Positions 1 through 9,480 of a stretch of DNA of 64,000 nucleotides are shown piece by piece. The number at the start of each line of letters is the position of its first letter. Positions within the stretch are counted from its first letter, which is position 1. The translations under genes and the position numbers were made by a program. This DNA comes from Symbiodinium natans (lineage: Eukaryota > Sar > Dinophyceae > Suessiales > Symbiodiniaceae). The notes beneath the pieces are model-generated. The model was not told where the DNA came from. It did no database searches and worked only from the letters and a program-made list of their open reading frames with translations. The stretch spans positions 517,501 through 581,500 of the forward strand of contig CAJNDS010000025.1 of assembly GCA_905221605.1 (NCBI GenBank), given 5' to 3'.

Positions 1-30
1 AGCAGAGGAGGACAACGAAGACCGGGCTCC

Positions 31-143
31 TCGGGAGCCAAATGAGCCTTAAAATTGGGATCATGTAATTACCTTTTACGGCTATAATTCCTATTGAGGG
101 TTTCTGAACCATGGACCCTTTTAGGGTTCCTTTCGTCTCCAAG
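31..143 (+). mobile_element. Inverted-repeat element A1
   Basis: About 113 bp with ends CTCGGGAGCC and GTCTCCAAGG. Interior follows the A-family plan (AAATGAGCC, ATAATTCCTATT, CCCTTTTAGGGTTCC). Ends at the AAG before the first MATH-BTB exon. Confidence 0.75.
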
Positions 144-3100
144 GTTCTGTATCAGCGAGATGTTGATGACGACGAGGAAGGGCCCTACCTTTACAGAATT
201 CCCGGAGTCACGAGACAGTACCCCACAGGCTTTCCGACTCCCACCGACGCGAGCGCGGGGGAGTGCGTGAACTTCGCGCACAGGATCTCCAAGGGCGAGT
301 TTGTGTGGAGAATTTCTGGCATGTCGTGGCTCGACAGCGAGCTTTGGCATAGCAACTAGGAGGCCCAGTAGTTTTCCCCTGATTCCTTTTTTTGTTTTTG
401 TTGGTTTTTTTTTTTTTTTTTTTTGGGGGGGGGGGGGGGGGGGTGTTTTAGGTTCCCTTCTAAACCCCTGCAAGCGCAAAACAAAAGGCACCCTTTCAAT
501 CCTAGGACCTAGTTTGTTTCAACCGAGGCAATGAGACATTCATTGTGTCAGAGGCCGAACTCGAAGTCGGCACGAGCATTCTCTTTCGCTTCGCGTACAA
601 CCCCCATGCAGGTCATGTGGGGGAGAAGGATCCTTGGGGACCAAATGAACCTTAAAATTGGGGGTCATATACCCTACACTACCATCATTCTTATTATGGT
701 AATATGAACCATAAACCATTTTTTAGGGCTCATAATTCGTCCCCTAGGATGGGTGGCCGCAGAACGGAACTCTGGCCATACGGCACAGCGGCCACATCAG
801 GCTCGCGCTCAGATACAAGATCTACATCCAGGCAGGTGACGGGAGCTTTGTTCAGTGGAGCGCAGGCAAGGGCCTCTACTCCCCGGCCTACTCCCCCTCC
901 CACTTCCCAACCGCCGAAGCCGAAGCCTTCGGCCCTGATGTGCGCTGGGACTGGGGGTATTCAAATCCTGATCCTTGGTAGCCCAGTGGTACCCTTTTCC
1001 CCCTTTTTTGTTTCTGGTTTCCCTTATAACTTATAAAGTAACCAACCAAAAAAAGTGCCCTTATTATAAGATGGTTACCCTAAACCCTAAACCCTAAACC
1101 CTAAACCCTAAACCCTAAACCCTCAACAAAACAGGGTGCCCTTATTATCAGATGCTTACGGGGCCACTGAGGATCCCATTCCGACCATGGGCGTCTTTGG
1201 ACTGACGCACCAGCAGCTCCTGGAGTCCCCGTGGGCCACTGGGACTCCGAGGTCTGCTAGAGGCTTTCCCTCGGTTTTTGATGCTGTGTAAAGGGGGTGC
1301 TTTTTTCTTTGTGATTCTGGGATGCGCAAGTTTCTTGAAGAGCAGGTGAACAAGCAAAAAAATATAGATATAAATCAAAATATAAATATAAATGTAAATA
1401 TAAATAAATAAATATATATATATATAGACATATACATATATGTTAGAATCAAAACAAGCAAAAAAAAGGGGGTGTGCTTTATTCTCTTCCCGCGTGTACA
1501 TAACAGAGAGCAGTGCAAGGTCCAGGAAGACAGCCTGACCGTGAAGTTTGTGTTGGAAGTCCGCCCGGCCTACACCTCTGACCCTTACTAGCTGAGTGAG
1601 TACACTTTACACTTTTTGGGATCCTATAACCCCCTATAGAAAACCCTAAACCCTAAACCCTAAGCCCGCTTTTTGGGGCTTATGAACTCAGCAACTAAGG
1701 ACACGGTCACCGTGCCCCGCCTCAGCGAGCGCGGCGACCCCCTGATTCTGGCGAAGATCCTTAGGGACGAATTATGGGCCCTGAAAGGGTTTAGGGCTCA
1801 TATGCCTTATGAAACGAATCCTAGTAGCTATAGGGTATATGACCCCTAAGAGGGTTTAGGGTTCATCTTACCTTGTAATAAGAATTATAAGTAGCTCCAG
1901 GGCATACAACCCCCAAAATTTTAAGGGCTTCTTAACGGTCCCCAAACCCTAAACCCTAAACCCTAAACCCTAAACCCTAAACCCTAAACCCTAAACCCTA
2001 AACCCTAAACCCTAAACCCTAAACCCTAAACCCTAAACCCTAAACCCTAAACCCTAAACCCTAAGCCCAAGGATGGTTCCGGAGCAGACCTTGAGCCAGG
2101 ACATGAGGGCCCTGTGGGAAGGAGGCATGGGCAGCGACGTGGACTTCATGGCGGCCGGGCGATGCTTTGGACCCAGAGACTCCCAAAGCCCCTTAATTGG
2201 TTTGGGGTTTAGGGTTTAGGGTTTAGGGTTTAGGGTTTAGGGTTTAGGGTTTAGGAATATCCCTTAGCTGGTAGCATCGGAGCCCCCAATATGATTGTAA
2301 GGTATATTCCTTAGCTAAGGGGTTTTGGAGTCTCTGGGGAAGGGGTTTTTGGAACGGTATCCTCTAGAGTGAGGTTATCTGCCCTGCGTAGCAAGCTGTC
2401 TCAAGACGCTTCGTGAGGGGGGCGAGTTCGGCTGACCGAGGTGGAGGGTCAGGTGGTGAAGGCCCATTCGCAGATCCTCTGCGCGCGATCCCATGTTTTC
2501 GAGAAGCAGCTGACGGTGGGCTTGCGGGAGTCGGTGTCGAAGGTGATTGTCATCGAAGACTGCGAGCCGGAGATCTTCAAAGCTTCTAGGACCTGGAGTA
2601 GGCACCTTTTTTTCCCTTTTTTGGGGGTGGGGTTCCAGTATAATCCCCTTAATCCGAAAAAGGTGCCCTTTTCATTCCTAGGTTACTCCCGCGTCTAGGC
2701 TTTCTTGCAATTCCTCTACACCGATGACCTCACCGGGGTGAAGCATCGGATTGAGCAGAGCGTAGGGGAGATCGCGAACAAGGGCAAGGCAGAGCTGTTA
2801 AAGACACAAGGCCTGCTGGCTGTCAGCCACAAGTACGAGGTGACCAGGTTACAGCTTTGGTGCGAGATGCGGCTGTGCGAGGAGCTCAGTACCTTGGGGA
2901 GATGAACCTTAAAGTTGGGGTCATATACCCTGTATACTACTATAATTCCCATTAAGGTACATGAGCCATAAACCCTTTTAGGGTTCATACTTCGTCCCCA
3001 ACAAGGTACATCCAATGTTTGTGGCATCTTGAGCCAAGCGCACCTCTTGCAAGCCAAAGAGTTGGAAAGGGCTTGTCTCTCCGTCATCAAGAAGCAGATG

Positions 3101-3268
3101 GCGGAAGTGGTCAAGCTGCCAGAATATGCCGACCTCATGCGATCCTGCCCTGAGGTCATGTTGAAGATCAGCCTGTTCTCTGCAGGCGTGCCCGACACAG
3201 AGGCTGCTGCGGCCATGGACGCGTACGCGACGCGGAGAAGAGACCATCACTGTCAGCAGGAGCCATAG
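144..3268 (+). CDS. MATH-BTB domain protein, ten exons, 5' partial
   Basis: Inferred exons: 144-351, 528-628, 748-970, 1152-1251, 1507-1588, 1700-1755, 2072-2160, 2418-2581, 2699-2888, 3006-3268 (stop TAG). Together they give 1476 nt in one frame, about 491 residues. The MATH domain starts near residue 50 (FVWRISGMSW) and runs through YKIYIQAGDGSFVQW and GVFGLTHQQLLESPW to DSLTVKFVLEVRP. The linker VPEQTLSQDMRALW leads into the BTB domain (GSDVDFMAAG, KAHSQILCARSHVFEKQL, FLQFLYTDDL), followed by the helical tail after BTB. In this family such proteins are substrate adaptors of cullin-3 ubiquitin ligases. Donors inferred: GC at 352, 2582; GA at 629, 1756, 2161; GT at 1252, 2889. The junctions at 970/1152 and 1588/1700 fit no usual donor and are approximate. 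The N-terminus lies before the window or before the element at 31-143. Family call is firm; exact ends are less so. Confidence 0.85.
629..747 (+). mobile_element. Element A2, a whole GA-AG intron
   Basis: Ends CCTTGGGGACC and CGTCCCCTAGG. The intron starts GATCC after GAGAAG and ends CTAG before GATGGG. GAT repeats at both edges, so excision leaves one copy and keeps the MATH frame. Confidence 0.85.
1080..1124 (+). repeat. (CCCTAAA)n, about 6 units
   Basis: Pure heptamers in the intron between the exons ending near 970 and starting near 1152, close to the acceptor. Confidence 0.95.
1360..1445. repeat. AT-rich microsatellite
   Basis: AAATATAAAT and (TA)n in the MATH-BTB intron 1252-1506. Confidence 0.9.
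1589..1699 (+). mobile_element. Element F1 with a telomere-like tract inside
   Basis: Starts TAGCTGAGTGAGTACACTTT and ends TTTTTGGGGC...AACTCAGCAACTA. Between them, after CCCCTATAGAA, lie about three CCCTAAA units that other F copies lack. Confidence 0.7.
1756..2071 (+). mobile_element. Element A4 with a long CCCTAAA array inside its terminal repeat
   Basis: Begins GATCCTTAGGGACG; an extra half-copy is nested, so the body runs to about 1945. The terminal GGTCCCC is then split from its AAGG by about 17 CCCTAAA units. GA-AG intron with GAT at both edges; the BTB frame continues at 2072. Confidence 0.8.
2161..2417 (+). mobile_element. Element C1 with TTTAGGG tract inside
   Basis: The hairpin runs from about 2170 (CAGAGACTCCCAAAGCCCCT) to 2337 (GGGGTTTTGGAGTCTCTGGG). 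About six TTTAGGG units are inserted at CCTTAATT/GGAATAT in its left arm. It fills most of a GA-AG intron. Confidence 0.75.
2889..3005 (+). mobile_element. Element A3, a GT-AG intron
   Basis: Ends ACCTTGGGG and GTCCCCAACAAGG. GTAC is present at both edges; excision joins CTCA to GTACATCC and keeps the frame. Confidence 0.85.
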
Positions 3269-4177
3269 TCAGGTCATCTGAGGCCGTGCCATCTCGTTTA
3301 GCTGATGGTTTCGGGTGTACGCCGCGAGTGATTCAGCCGCGTCAGCTGTGGAATTTTAGACGATTCTGCTAGGACCCTTGGCATCTTTCCGGGTGGCGTC
3401 GCCCCCCCTTCTTTGTAGCGTCCCAGGCGCTGATGCGCCAAAAAATCCGTGTGAGAAGCGCGCGCAGCATCCGAAGTAGGGGAAGCGAGAGATTTGTTGC
3501 AGCGTACGAGATTCCGCGACTTCGGACTTGGGCAACCTGGGCGTCTCGCGCCGCAACTCCGAGCTCCGCTCAAGTGAGTATAGTATTCGCAACACCACCT
3601 GAACTAACGTGAACTAGAAACGTGAACTAGATTCCCAGGTAGTCACGCTGCTGCCTTGGATCCTAACCCTCAGCCTGTAACGCCGGGACCCAAAAGACAC
3701 CGGTAAACCCTATAGCCTAAGGGGCCTAAGGAGCCTAAACGATTTAAGTCTTACAACTTACAACTGCTGGCGACAGAAGAACGTCGAATCTTGGAGGGTC
3801 CCAGAGTCATGAACAACAGCTGCTCTTGTCGCTTTTCCACCTTACTTTCTGCATTTAGGGTGCATCGGGAATCACCCCCTGTTTTTGAGGCTCGCGGCAA
3901 ATTGCAAACGGGGTTGCACGGACTGCGATCCTAAAGTATCCGCCTAAGGCATTTCGCCTGTCGGAGCACTTATCAACCAGGGATTGAAACACTCCATGTC
4001 CAAACTCAACCCATAACACCGAACCCCCTGAAGCGCTCCATGGTGAGATGGGAATTGAGGCTCTAGACTCTAACCGAACCCTGAACCCTAAACCCTAAAA
4101 ACCCTGAACCCTAAACCCTAAAAACCCTGAACCCTGAACCCTAAAAACCCTGAACCCTAAATAGGCCCTGGACTAAG
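3269..4177. other. Intergenic stretch after MATH-BTB
   Basis: Contains the 3' untranslated region and spacer. Open frames at 3298-3598 on the minus strand lack coding character. Mixed CCCTAAA/CCCTGAA tracts occupy 4080-4160. I see no promoter motif. Confidence 0.5.
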
Positions 4178-6372
4178 GTGCTCTCCACGCGCCAGCTGTG
4201 CCCTTCCTTGTCATCGCTGGTCGTGCTGCCAGAGGAGCTTGCTCTTGACTCGGGCACTGCAGCACTCTAAAAAACCCAAAACCCTATAACCTAGACCCCA
4301 GTCCCTAGACCTTAAACCCTAAACCCTAACTCCTAAACCCTAAACCCTAAACCCTATTGAGGGCTGTCGGAACCTCCGCGGGGAACACTTCCCAGAGGAG
4401 CCCTACTTCTTCGCCGCGAGCCTGTGCCGGAGGCCCCTGCGCGAACCCAGCCTTGCCAAGGTTTAGGGTTCAGGGTTTAGGGTTTAGGGTTTGGGGTTTG
4501 GGGTTTGGGGTTTAGGTTACTGGGTTTAGGGTTTAGGGTTTAGGGTTTAGGGTTTAGGGTTTAGGGTTTAGGGCGTTTTTGGGGAGTTAGGTACCAAAAA
4601 ACTATTTAGCATGGTTTTTTTGGGTACGCACCCAATGCCATAAGAGTACTACAAATGGAACATCTGGGCCAATGCTGCAGACCTGGGGGGCATATCTGTG
4701 ACTCCAGATGCCTGGGCGCCTGCACCTGAGATGGTTCCATGAGGGTCTAGGGTTTAGGGTTGTAGGGTTGTAGGGCTGTAGGGTTGTAGGGTTGTAGGGT
4801 TGTAGGGAGGGTTGTAGGGTTGTAGGGTTTAGGGTTGGAGGGTTGTAGGGTTTAGGGTTTAGGGTTTAGGGCAGCGACGATGGGGCATGACACCGCCTCA
4901 TGAAGCCCTCTTGGCTCGCAGGCCGTCTGCCAAGCTGGAGCGCTCCATCACGGCCCTGCGCCAGGCCGCATTCGAACGATAGGGTTTAGGGTTCATGGTT
5001 TAGGGTTTACAGGGCTTATAAGCCCTAAGCCCTAAACTTAAACCCTAAACCCCAAACCCCAAACCCTAAACCCTAAACCTCGCAAGTTCATCGCCATTGC
5101 TGCCCTGTGTCACTAAAGCCTCGGGGCCGGAGAGACAGGCGGACATCGACCTGATGGACCCCTGCTCGCCACTTTTCCGGGAGGCTGGTGACACACATGG
5201 TTTGCATCTTAGTATGAATACGAATATTACTCTTATTCTTATTGAGTTTCATATTAGTCCAGGGATCTAAATATATAAATATGAATATCAATAAAGAAAC
5301 AAATAAATAAATATCAATATAAACATATGTATATATATATATATATATATTTATTTATATGTGTATGTATTTATGTGTATTATATATATATACATATATA
5401 TATATATATGTATATGTATATGTATGTGTATATATATATGTATATGTACAAATGCGTGTGTGAGAGAGAGCGCTGAATCCTTTGAGGATCTCCATTATGG
5501 TGCAGTCCTTTTGGGTTAGGAGTGCCCCCCAAAATGCTCAGAATCTAAAGATGCAGCCCCCAGTTGTTTGATGGTCTTTTTCGCACCCTGAGCCTTGCAC
5601 GCCCGTGCCTGCAGTTCATTTCAGTTTTTCTTGGCGGGGGGATCCCCCACCCCCGAAACCCTAGCGGCTAGGGCCTAGCCCTAAGAACACTTGTGGAGTG
5701 AACAAGTGAGGGTTCCGGACAAGACCCAACCCCCGGAAACCACAGCCTTTCCTTAACTCTGCAAATTCCCAACACGAAAACCTCAAACCCTAAACCCTAA
5801 AACCCTAAACCACTCAAAACACCAAACCCTAAATTCCTTAACCGGAGCAACCTGAAACCCCAAACCCTAAAACCCTAAAACCCTAAAACCCTAAAGCCCT
5901 AAAGCCCTAAAGCCCTAAAACCCTAAAACCCTAAAACCCTAAAACCTCTGAACGTTGGCAATTCAACAAAGCTAGGAGTTCGCGCAGCGGGACTGGGTGG
6001 ACCTGCTGCGCCGGCATCTTGGTCGCAGCAGGGTTTAGGGTTTAGGGTTTAGGGTTTAGGGTTTAGGGCTTATGGTTATTCTTATTCTTATACCAGCGCA
6101 ACGTTAATGACTAGCACTTCTATTCTTCTTGCTGTTTACTTTTGCGTCTATCACTATTCTTCTCGATTTGTGCTATTATTTCTCACGAGTGTTCCTGTTG
6201 TTCTTTGCGGATGATCAGTGCTAGTCGTGTTGTGATGTTCTCTTGTCGTGACTTTGCGGTTTCGGGGGCCATACAGGATGAGGTAAGGCTGCACGGCCGT
6301 CGTAGTGGAAAGCGGGCTGCTAGTGAGACACTGAAGAGCCGCAAGACCCTGACCGACCTTCTTGCAGCTTAG
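4178..6372 (+). CDS. Unknown protein, seven inferred exons, 3' end at 6372
   Basis: I do not recognise this protein. The exons chain in frame: 4178-4258, 4362-4460, 4647-4729, 4922-4977, 5119-5189, 5976-6032, 6277-6372 (TAG), about 180 residues with the 5' end open. Pieces seen are EHFPEEPYFFAASLCRRPL, YYKWNIWANAADLGG, KLERSITALRQAAF, DPCSPLFREAGEFAQRDW and KSRKTLTDLLAA before the stop. The C-terminal third is basic and probably helical. Donors would be GC (4259), GT (4461), GA (4730), GA (4978), GA (5190), GT (6033). Introns 4461-4646, 4730-4921 and 6033-6276 consist largely of TTTAGGG-type repeats, with CCCTAAA tracts in those ending at 4361, 5118 and 5975. The last two junctions (5189/5976 and 6032/6277) are the best supported; the first is the weakest. 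It lies downstream of the MATH-BTB gene on the same strand. Confidence 0.55.
4461..4573 (+). repeat. (TTTAGGG)n with TTTGGGG variants
   Basis: Starts at the donor itself (GTTTAGGG). A block of TTTGGGG variants is followed by seven or more pure units. Confidence 0.9.
4742..4873 (+). repeat. Variant array of GGGTTGTA octamers
   Basis: About a dozen units of the 8-mer GGGTTGTA replace the usual heptamer, ending in pure TTTAGGG. Confidence 0.9.
4981..5085 (+). repeat. Facing TTTAGGG and CCCTAAA tracts within one intron
   Basis: TTTAGGG units lead into GGGCTTATAAGCCC, a perfect palindrome, and then CCCTAAA units. The intron RNA could fold back on itself. Confidence 0.85.
5270..5470. repeat. AT-rich microsatellite
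   Basis: (TA)n, TATG and GTATAT units in the long intron 5190-5975, ending in a short (GA)n. Confidence 0.9.
5776..5945 (+). repeat. CCCTAAAA and CCCTAAAG variant array
   Basis: Octamers CCCTAAAA, with a local run of CCCTAAAG (three units), upstream of the exon at 5976. Confidence 0.9.
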
Positions 6373-7131
6373 CTATCGGTTAGAAGCCCTATATAAACCC
6401 TAACCCTAAACCCGAAACCCCAAACGCCAAAACCCCAAACCCCAAGCCCCTAACCCTAACCCTCAACCCCAAACCCTAAACCCGAAACCCTATAAACCCT
6501 AAACCCTAAACCCTGAACCCGTAAGGGTTTTTGAGTTTCGGACGTTTGCGAGGTTTCTGCGGCCTCGGCAGGCTCCTTGGCTCTGCAACCTTGCTGCCTT
6601 CCAAACCTCCCAAAACCTGCTATGCATTCTTGTAGCCTGTGCTTAAGACTCCTAGAAGGTTGTTTTCTACCATTTTTTGGGTTTGGGTTCTTCTTGTAGC
6701 CTACTCTTTAAGACTCCTAGAAGGTTGTTTTTCTACCATCAAGGGTTCAGTAAGGTTTTGGATTCGGTTTGGTTCTCAAGGAGGCCGAAGCCAAAGCCCA
6801 ATATGAGCGTGAAAGTCTATACCCGACTATGATTATGGGCCCCGGGCCCTGGTATTCAGGGTTTAGGGTTTAGGGTTTGGGGTTTAGGGGTTAGGGTTTA
6901 GGGTTTAGGGTTTAAATAAGGATGTTTAGGGAAGTCAGCCTGGTAATCAACTACAAACACACTTTTTGGCCCGTCAACTAAGGCGCGCCCCCTCCCTCCC
7001 CTCCCCCCTTTTTGGGGTTCAGCAGGGTTTGGTAGGGTTGAGTAGGGTTCAGTAGGGTTTTGTCGGGTTTAGTAGGGTTTAGGGTTTAAGGTTTAGGGTT
7101 TAGGGTTTAAGGTTTAGGGTGGTTTGGGGAG

Positions 7132-7256
7132 AACTACGCAATGAAAGCCAGGTCAGGGATGATACCACCAGCGATGGAGAGACGGATGGCGGCGCGGCTG
7201 ACAAAGTCAGTCAGCCAAAGCACGCTGAAAACCCCAAAGCCCTCCGCCCACGAAAA
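7132..7256 (+). CDS. Orphan exon, hydrophilic
   Basis: A single open stretch follows an AG and ends at a GT (GTAGCC at 7257). It translates to a polar segment containing RNESQVRDDTTSDGETDGG and then KHAENPKALRPRK. It sits between a TTTAGGG tract (7020-7120) and a CCCTAAA tract (7265-7313), the usual surroundings of an exon here. Function unknown; it may be part of a larger gene whose other exons I could not link. Confidence 0.35.
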
Positions 7257-8530
7257 GTAGCCCCTTCAAGCCCTAAACCCTAAACCCTAAGCCCTAAGCC
7301 CTAAACCCTAAACCATGTCCTGATTTGGAGTATTGAACCAACTTTGGGGTATTGAACCACAGGGGCGGGCCATACAAGTAAAAGGTCAAAGATTTAGACG
7401 AGCCTGCGAGGGAAGGAGAGGCTCCATTCCAGGATGGGCTACCAGGCCCCGATAATTCCCTTTTTTGGAGGGTTCAGAGTTTCGGGTTCGGGTGTTTAGG
7501 GGGAGAATAGCCCATCCTGGCTGCTAGCTTTGGGGCGATCCTGGTCTGAGGTTTTGTGGTGTGGGGGGGGCGACGGAGGGGCGCAATTGGCTGCCCTAGT
7601 TACAGACTCCAGACCTCGAGTGGGTGCTTGTTCCCCTTTCTCCAAACACTCTCCCCCACGCCCCCCAAGCCGAAAACCCTTTCTAGACCTGGCCAGGTTC
7701 CCTTACTATACCCGAAAACCCTAAAACCCCAAAACGATAAAACCCCTAAACCATCATTCTCGAGGTATACTCTGTGACCTAGGGCTGCTCTTTCTGGACA
7801 TCCGGGTCCTTCTCAAACCCTAAAAGCCCTAAAAGCCATAACAGCCCCGAAGCTCCCCCCCAAAACACCTTTACAATCCCTAAAAGATTTCGGGCACAAA
7901 GCCCCACAGACCCGAAAAGACAAATCTCCCCTCAAGACCCTCTAAACGCCCTAACAAAGAACAAGGGGAACATAGGAAACAAAAAAAAAAATCTAAGCGA
8001 CCCGCCAAGGCGAGCACTGGGCCGGGGACTTTGGGCCGCTTGGACCCAAACGAGCATCGAGACCTTTTAGGGTTTTGTTAGGAGGGCGATAGCGTTTCGG
8101 GTTTTACGGTTTTTTCGGCTGCCCTTTAGGTGGGGGCGTTAGGCCCCCATGCATGCCCCCATAGTTGTGGATTTAGGCTGTTTTGTTTTTTGCCGGGTTT
8201 GGGAGTTGCAGGAAGGGCTTTGGGCCCTTTAAGCCACATTTCTACTTCCCACGATGCTGAGGGAACTCCACCTTCCCCCCCCCCCCCCCCCGAGGTTTGG
8301 GGAAGCCGTGCGTAAGTGTGAGGGTTCCCGGGTACCCAAACCCTAAACCCTAAACCCTAAACCCTACACCCTACACCCGATAAGCCCTAAAAACTGGAGG
8401 TTTCAGGGGTGGTTTCTTCTTGGGCTTCGCGTAAGTCAGGCTCTGAACGCAAGCCCTCGCCGAATGCTGAACCTATGAACGCTAAACCTTGGGATGTTAG
8501 GGTTTAGGGTTCAGGGTTCAGGGTTCAGGG

Positions 8531-8582
8531 TTCATAATAGGGGGTGCTATAATCCCCGATTAAGGACTGTTAGTTTAACCCA
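8531..8582 (+). mobile_element. Partial B-family element
   Basis: Right half only: TAATCCCCGATTAAGGACTG then TTAGTTTAACCC. Confidence 0.4.
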
Positions 8583-8718
8583 ATAGCCCCCGCAACCCGA
8601 ATCCCTTCCTTAAGGACCCTACAAGGGTTTTCCAGTAATGGCCACAAAATAGGTGATGGGTTTGGAAGGTGAACCGTGAACGCAAAGTTCCTACACCCTG
8701 CCGCAAACTTCATATTTG

Positions 8719-8822
8719 GGTGGTTGTCAAAATTATGATTCCTTTTTAGGGTACCCTAAATATTAGGTGCCAGCCATATAATCGAGATCCAAAAAGGGAC
8801 CATAGTTTTTGACAACCACCCA
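8719..8822 (+). mobile_element. Single-copy hairpin element, family H
   Basis: About 100 bp with ends TGGGTGGTTGTCAAAA and TTTTGACAACCACCCATA, a near-perfect terminal inverted repeat of about 16 bp. No second copy seen here. Confidence 0.7.
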
Positions 8823-9071
8823 TATGCGCCTTTGCATCCCTGCAGAAAAGGTCAGACTCCGATGGCGCGGAAACCTTCTACTCCGACTTCACCGACTTCT
8901 CGCGTTGAGTGTTCGCTGAGCGTTCGGACGGGGGTTTCCATGGTTGCTACATGAAGCTTTAGGGTTCATGATGTTTAGAATTTTTGGGTTTGGGGCTTAG
9001 GGTCATTGTCGCTAGGTGGGTTGAGGTGTTGAGTAGGTGCTTTTAGGGGTTCTAGGGGGGTTTAACGTGTC

Positions 9072-9480
9072 GGGGCCGATGAGGGCGTTGCCTTCAACGT
9101 TGGCCCTCGAATCCGGAGGGCGCCCCGCAATGTGTACAGCATCTTGCGCGCGGCCCGAGAAAAGGATGCCTATCTTGCATGAGGTGGGATGTGCCCCCTT
9201 ATGCTAACAGTCCTTACTTAGGGATGATAGTTGGTGTATGATGATCCCTACACCCTAAATATAAACCTTAAACCCTAAACCCTAAAGTTAGTATAAGTGG
9301 GAACATCCCAGGGCATGAGGTGTGCTTGCATGGGCTGCACGGTACGACGTATCGGTTCTTTTTGGCTTGTCTACAGGTTACATGCACAGCTGGAGTTGCG
9401 AACAAGAAAAGAGCTGCAGTTGGCCTTCTGTGCAGAGGGCCCTCCGGGCCCTCCGAAACCAGAAAGAGCAAACAGCAGGG
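9072..9480 (+). CDS. Orphan exons split by a B-family element
   Basis: The first part (about 9072-9176) reads FNVGPRIRRAPRNVYSILRA followed by AREKDAYL. It is interrupted by the B1 element, and the frame reopens at 9312 after an AG. The intron would start GC at 9177 and end AG at 9311. The reading frame after 9312 is uncertain because two frames stay open to about 9480. Function unknown. Confidence 0.35.
9184..9311 (+). mobile_element. Element B1 with telomere-like tract inside
   Basis: Ends TGGGATGTGCCCCCTTATGC and GTATAAGTGGGAACATCCCA. The right arm is interrupted by CCCTAAA-like units. A 10-bp direct repeat GCATGAGGTG flanks it (9177-9186 and 9313-9322). Confidence 0.8.

Larger units (their letters stand above)
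7257..9071. other. Non-coding, repeat-rich
   Basis: Degraded CCCTAAA-like text, a poly-C run at 8277-8292, the partial B element and hairpin H. No credible exon seen. Confidence 0.5.

Noticed and set aside
4742-4873. A CRISPR-like array
   Set aside because: The units are 7-8 bp and contiguous with no spacers; the organism is a eukaryote.
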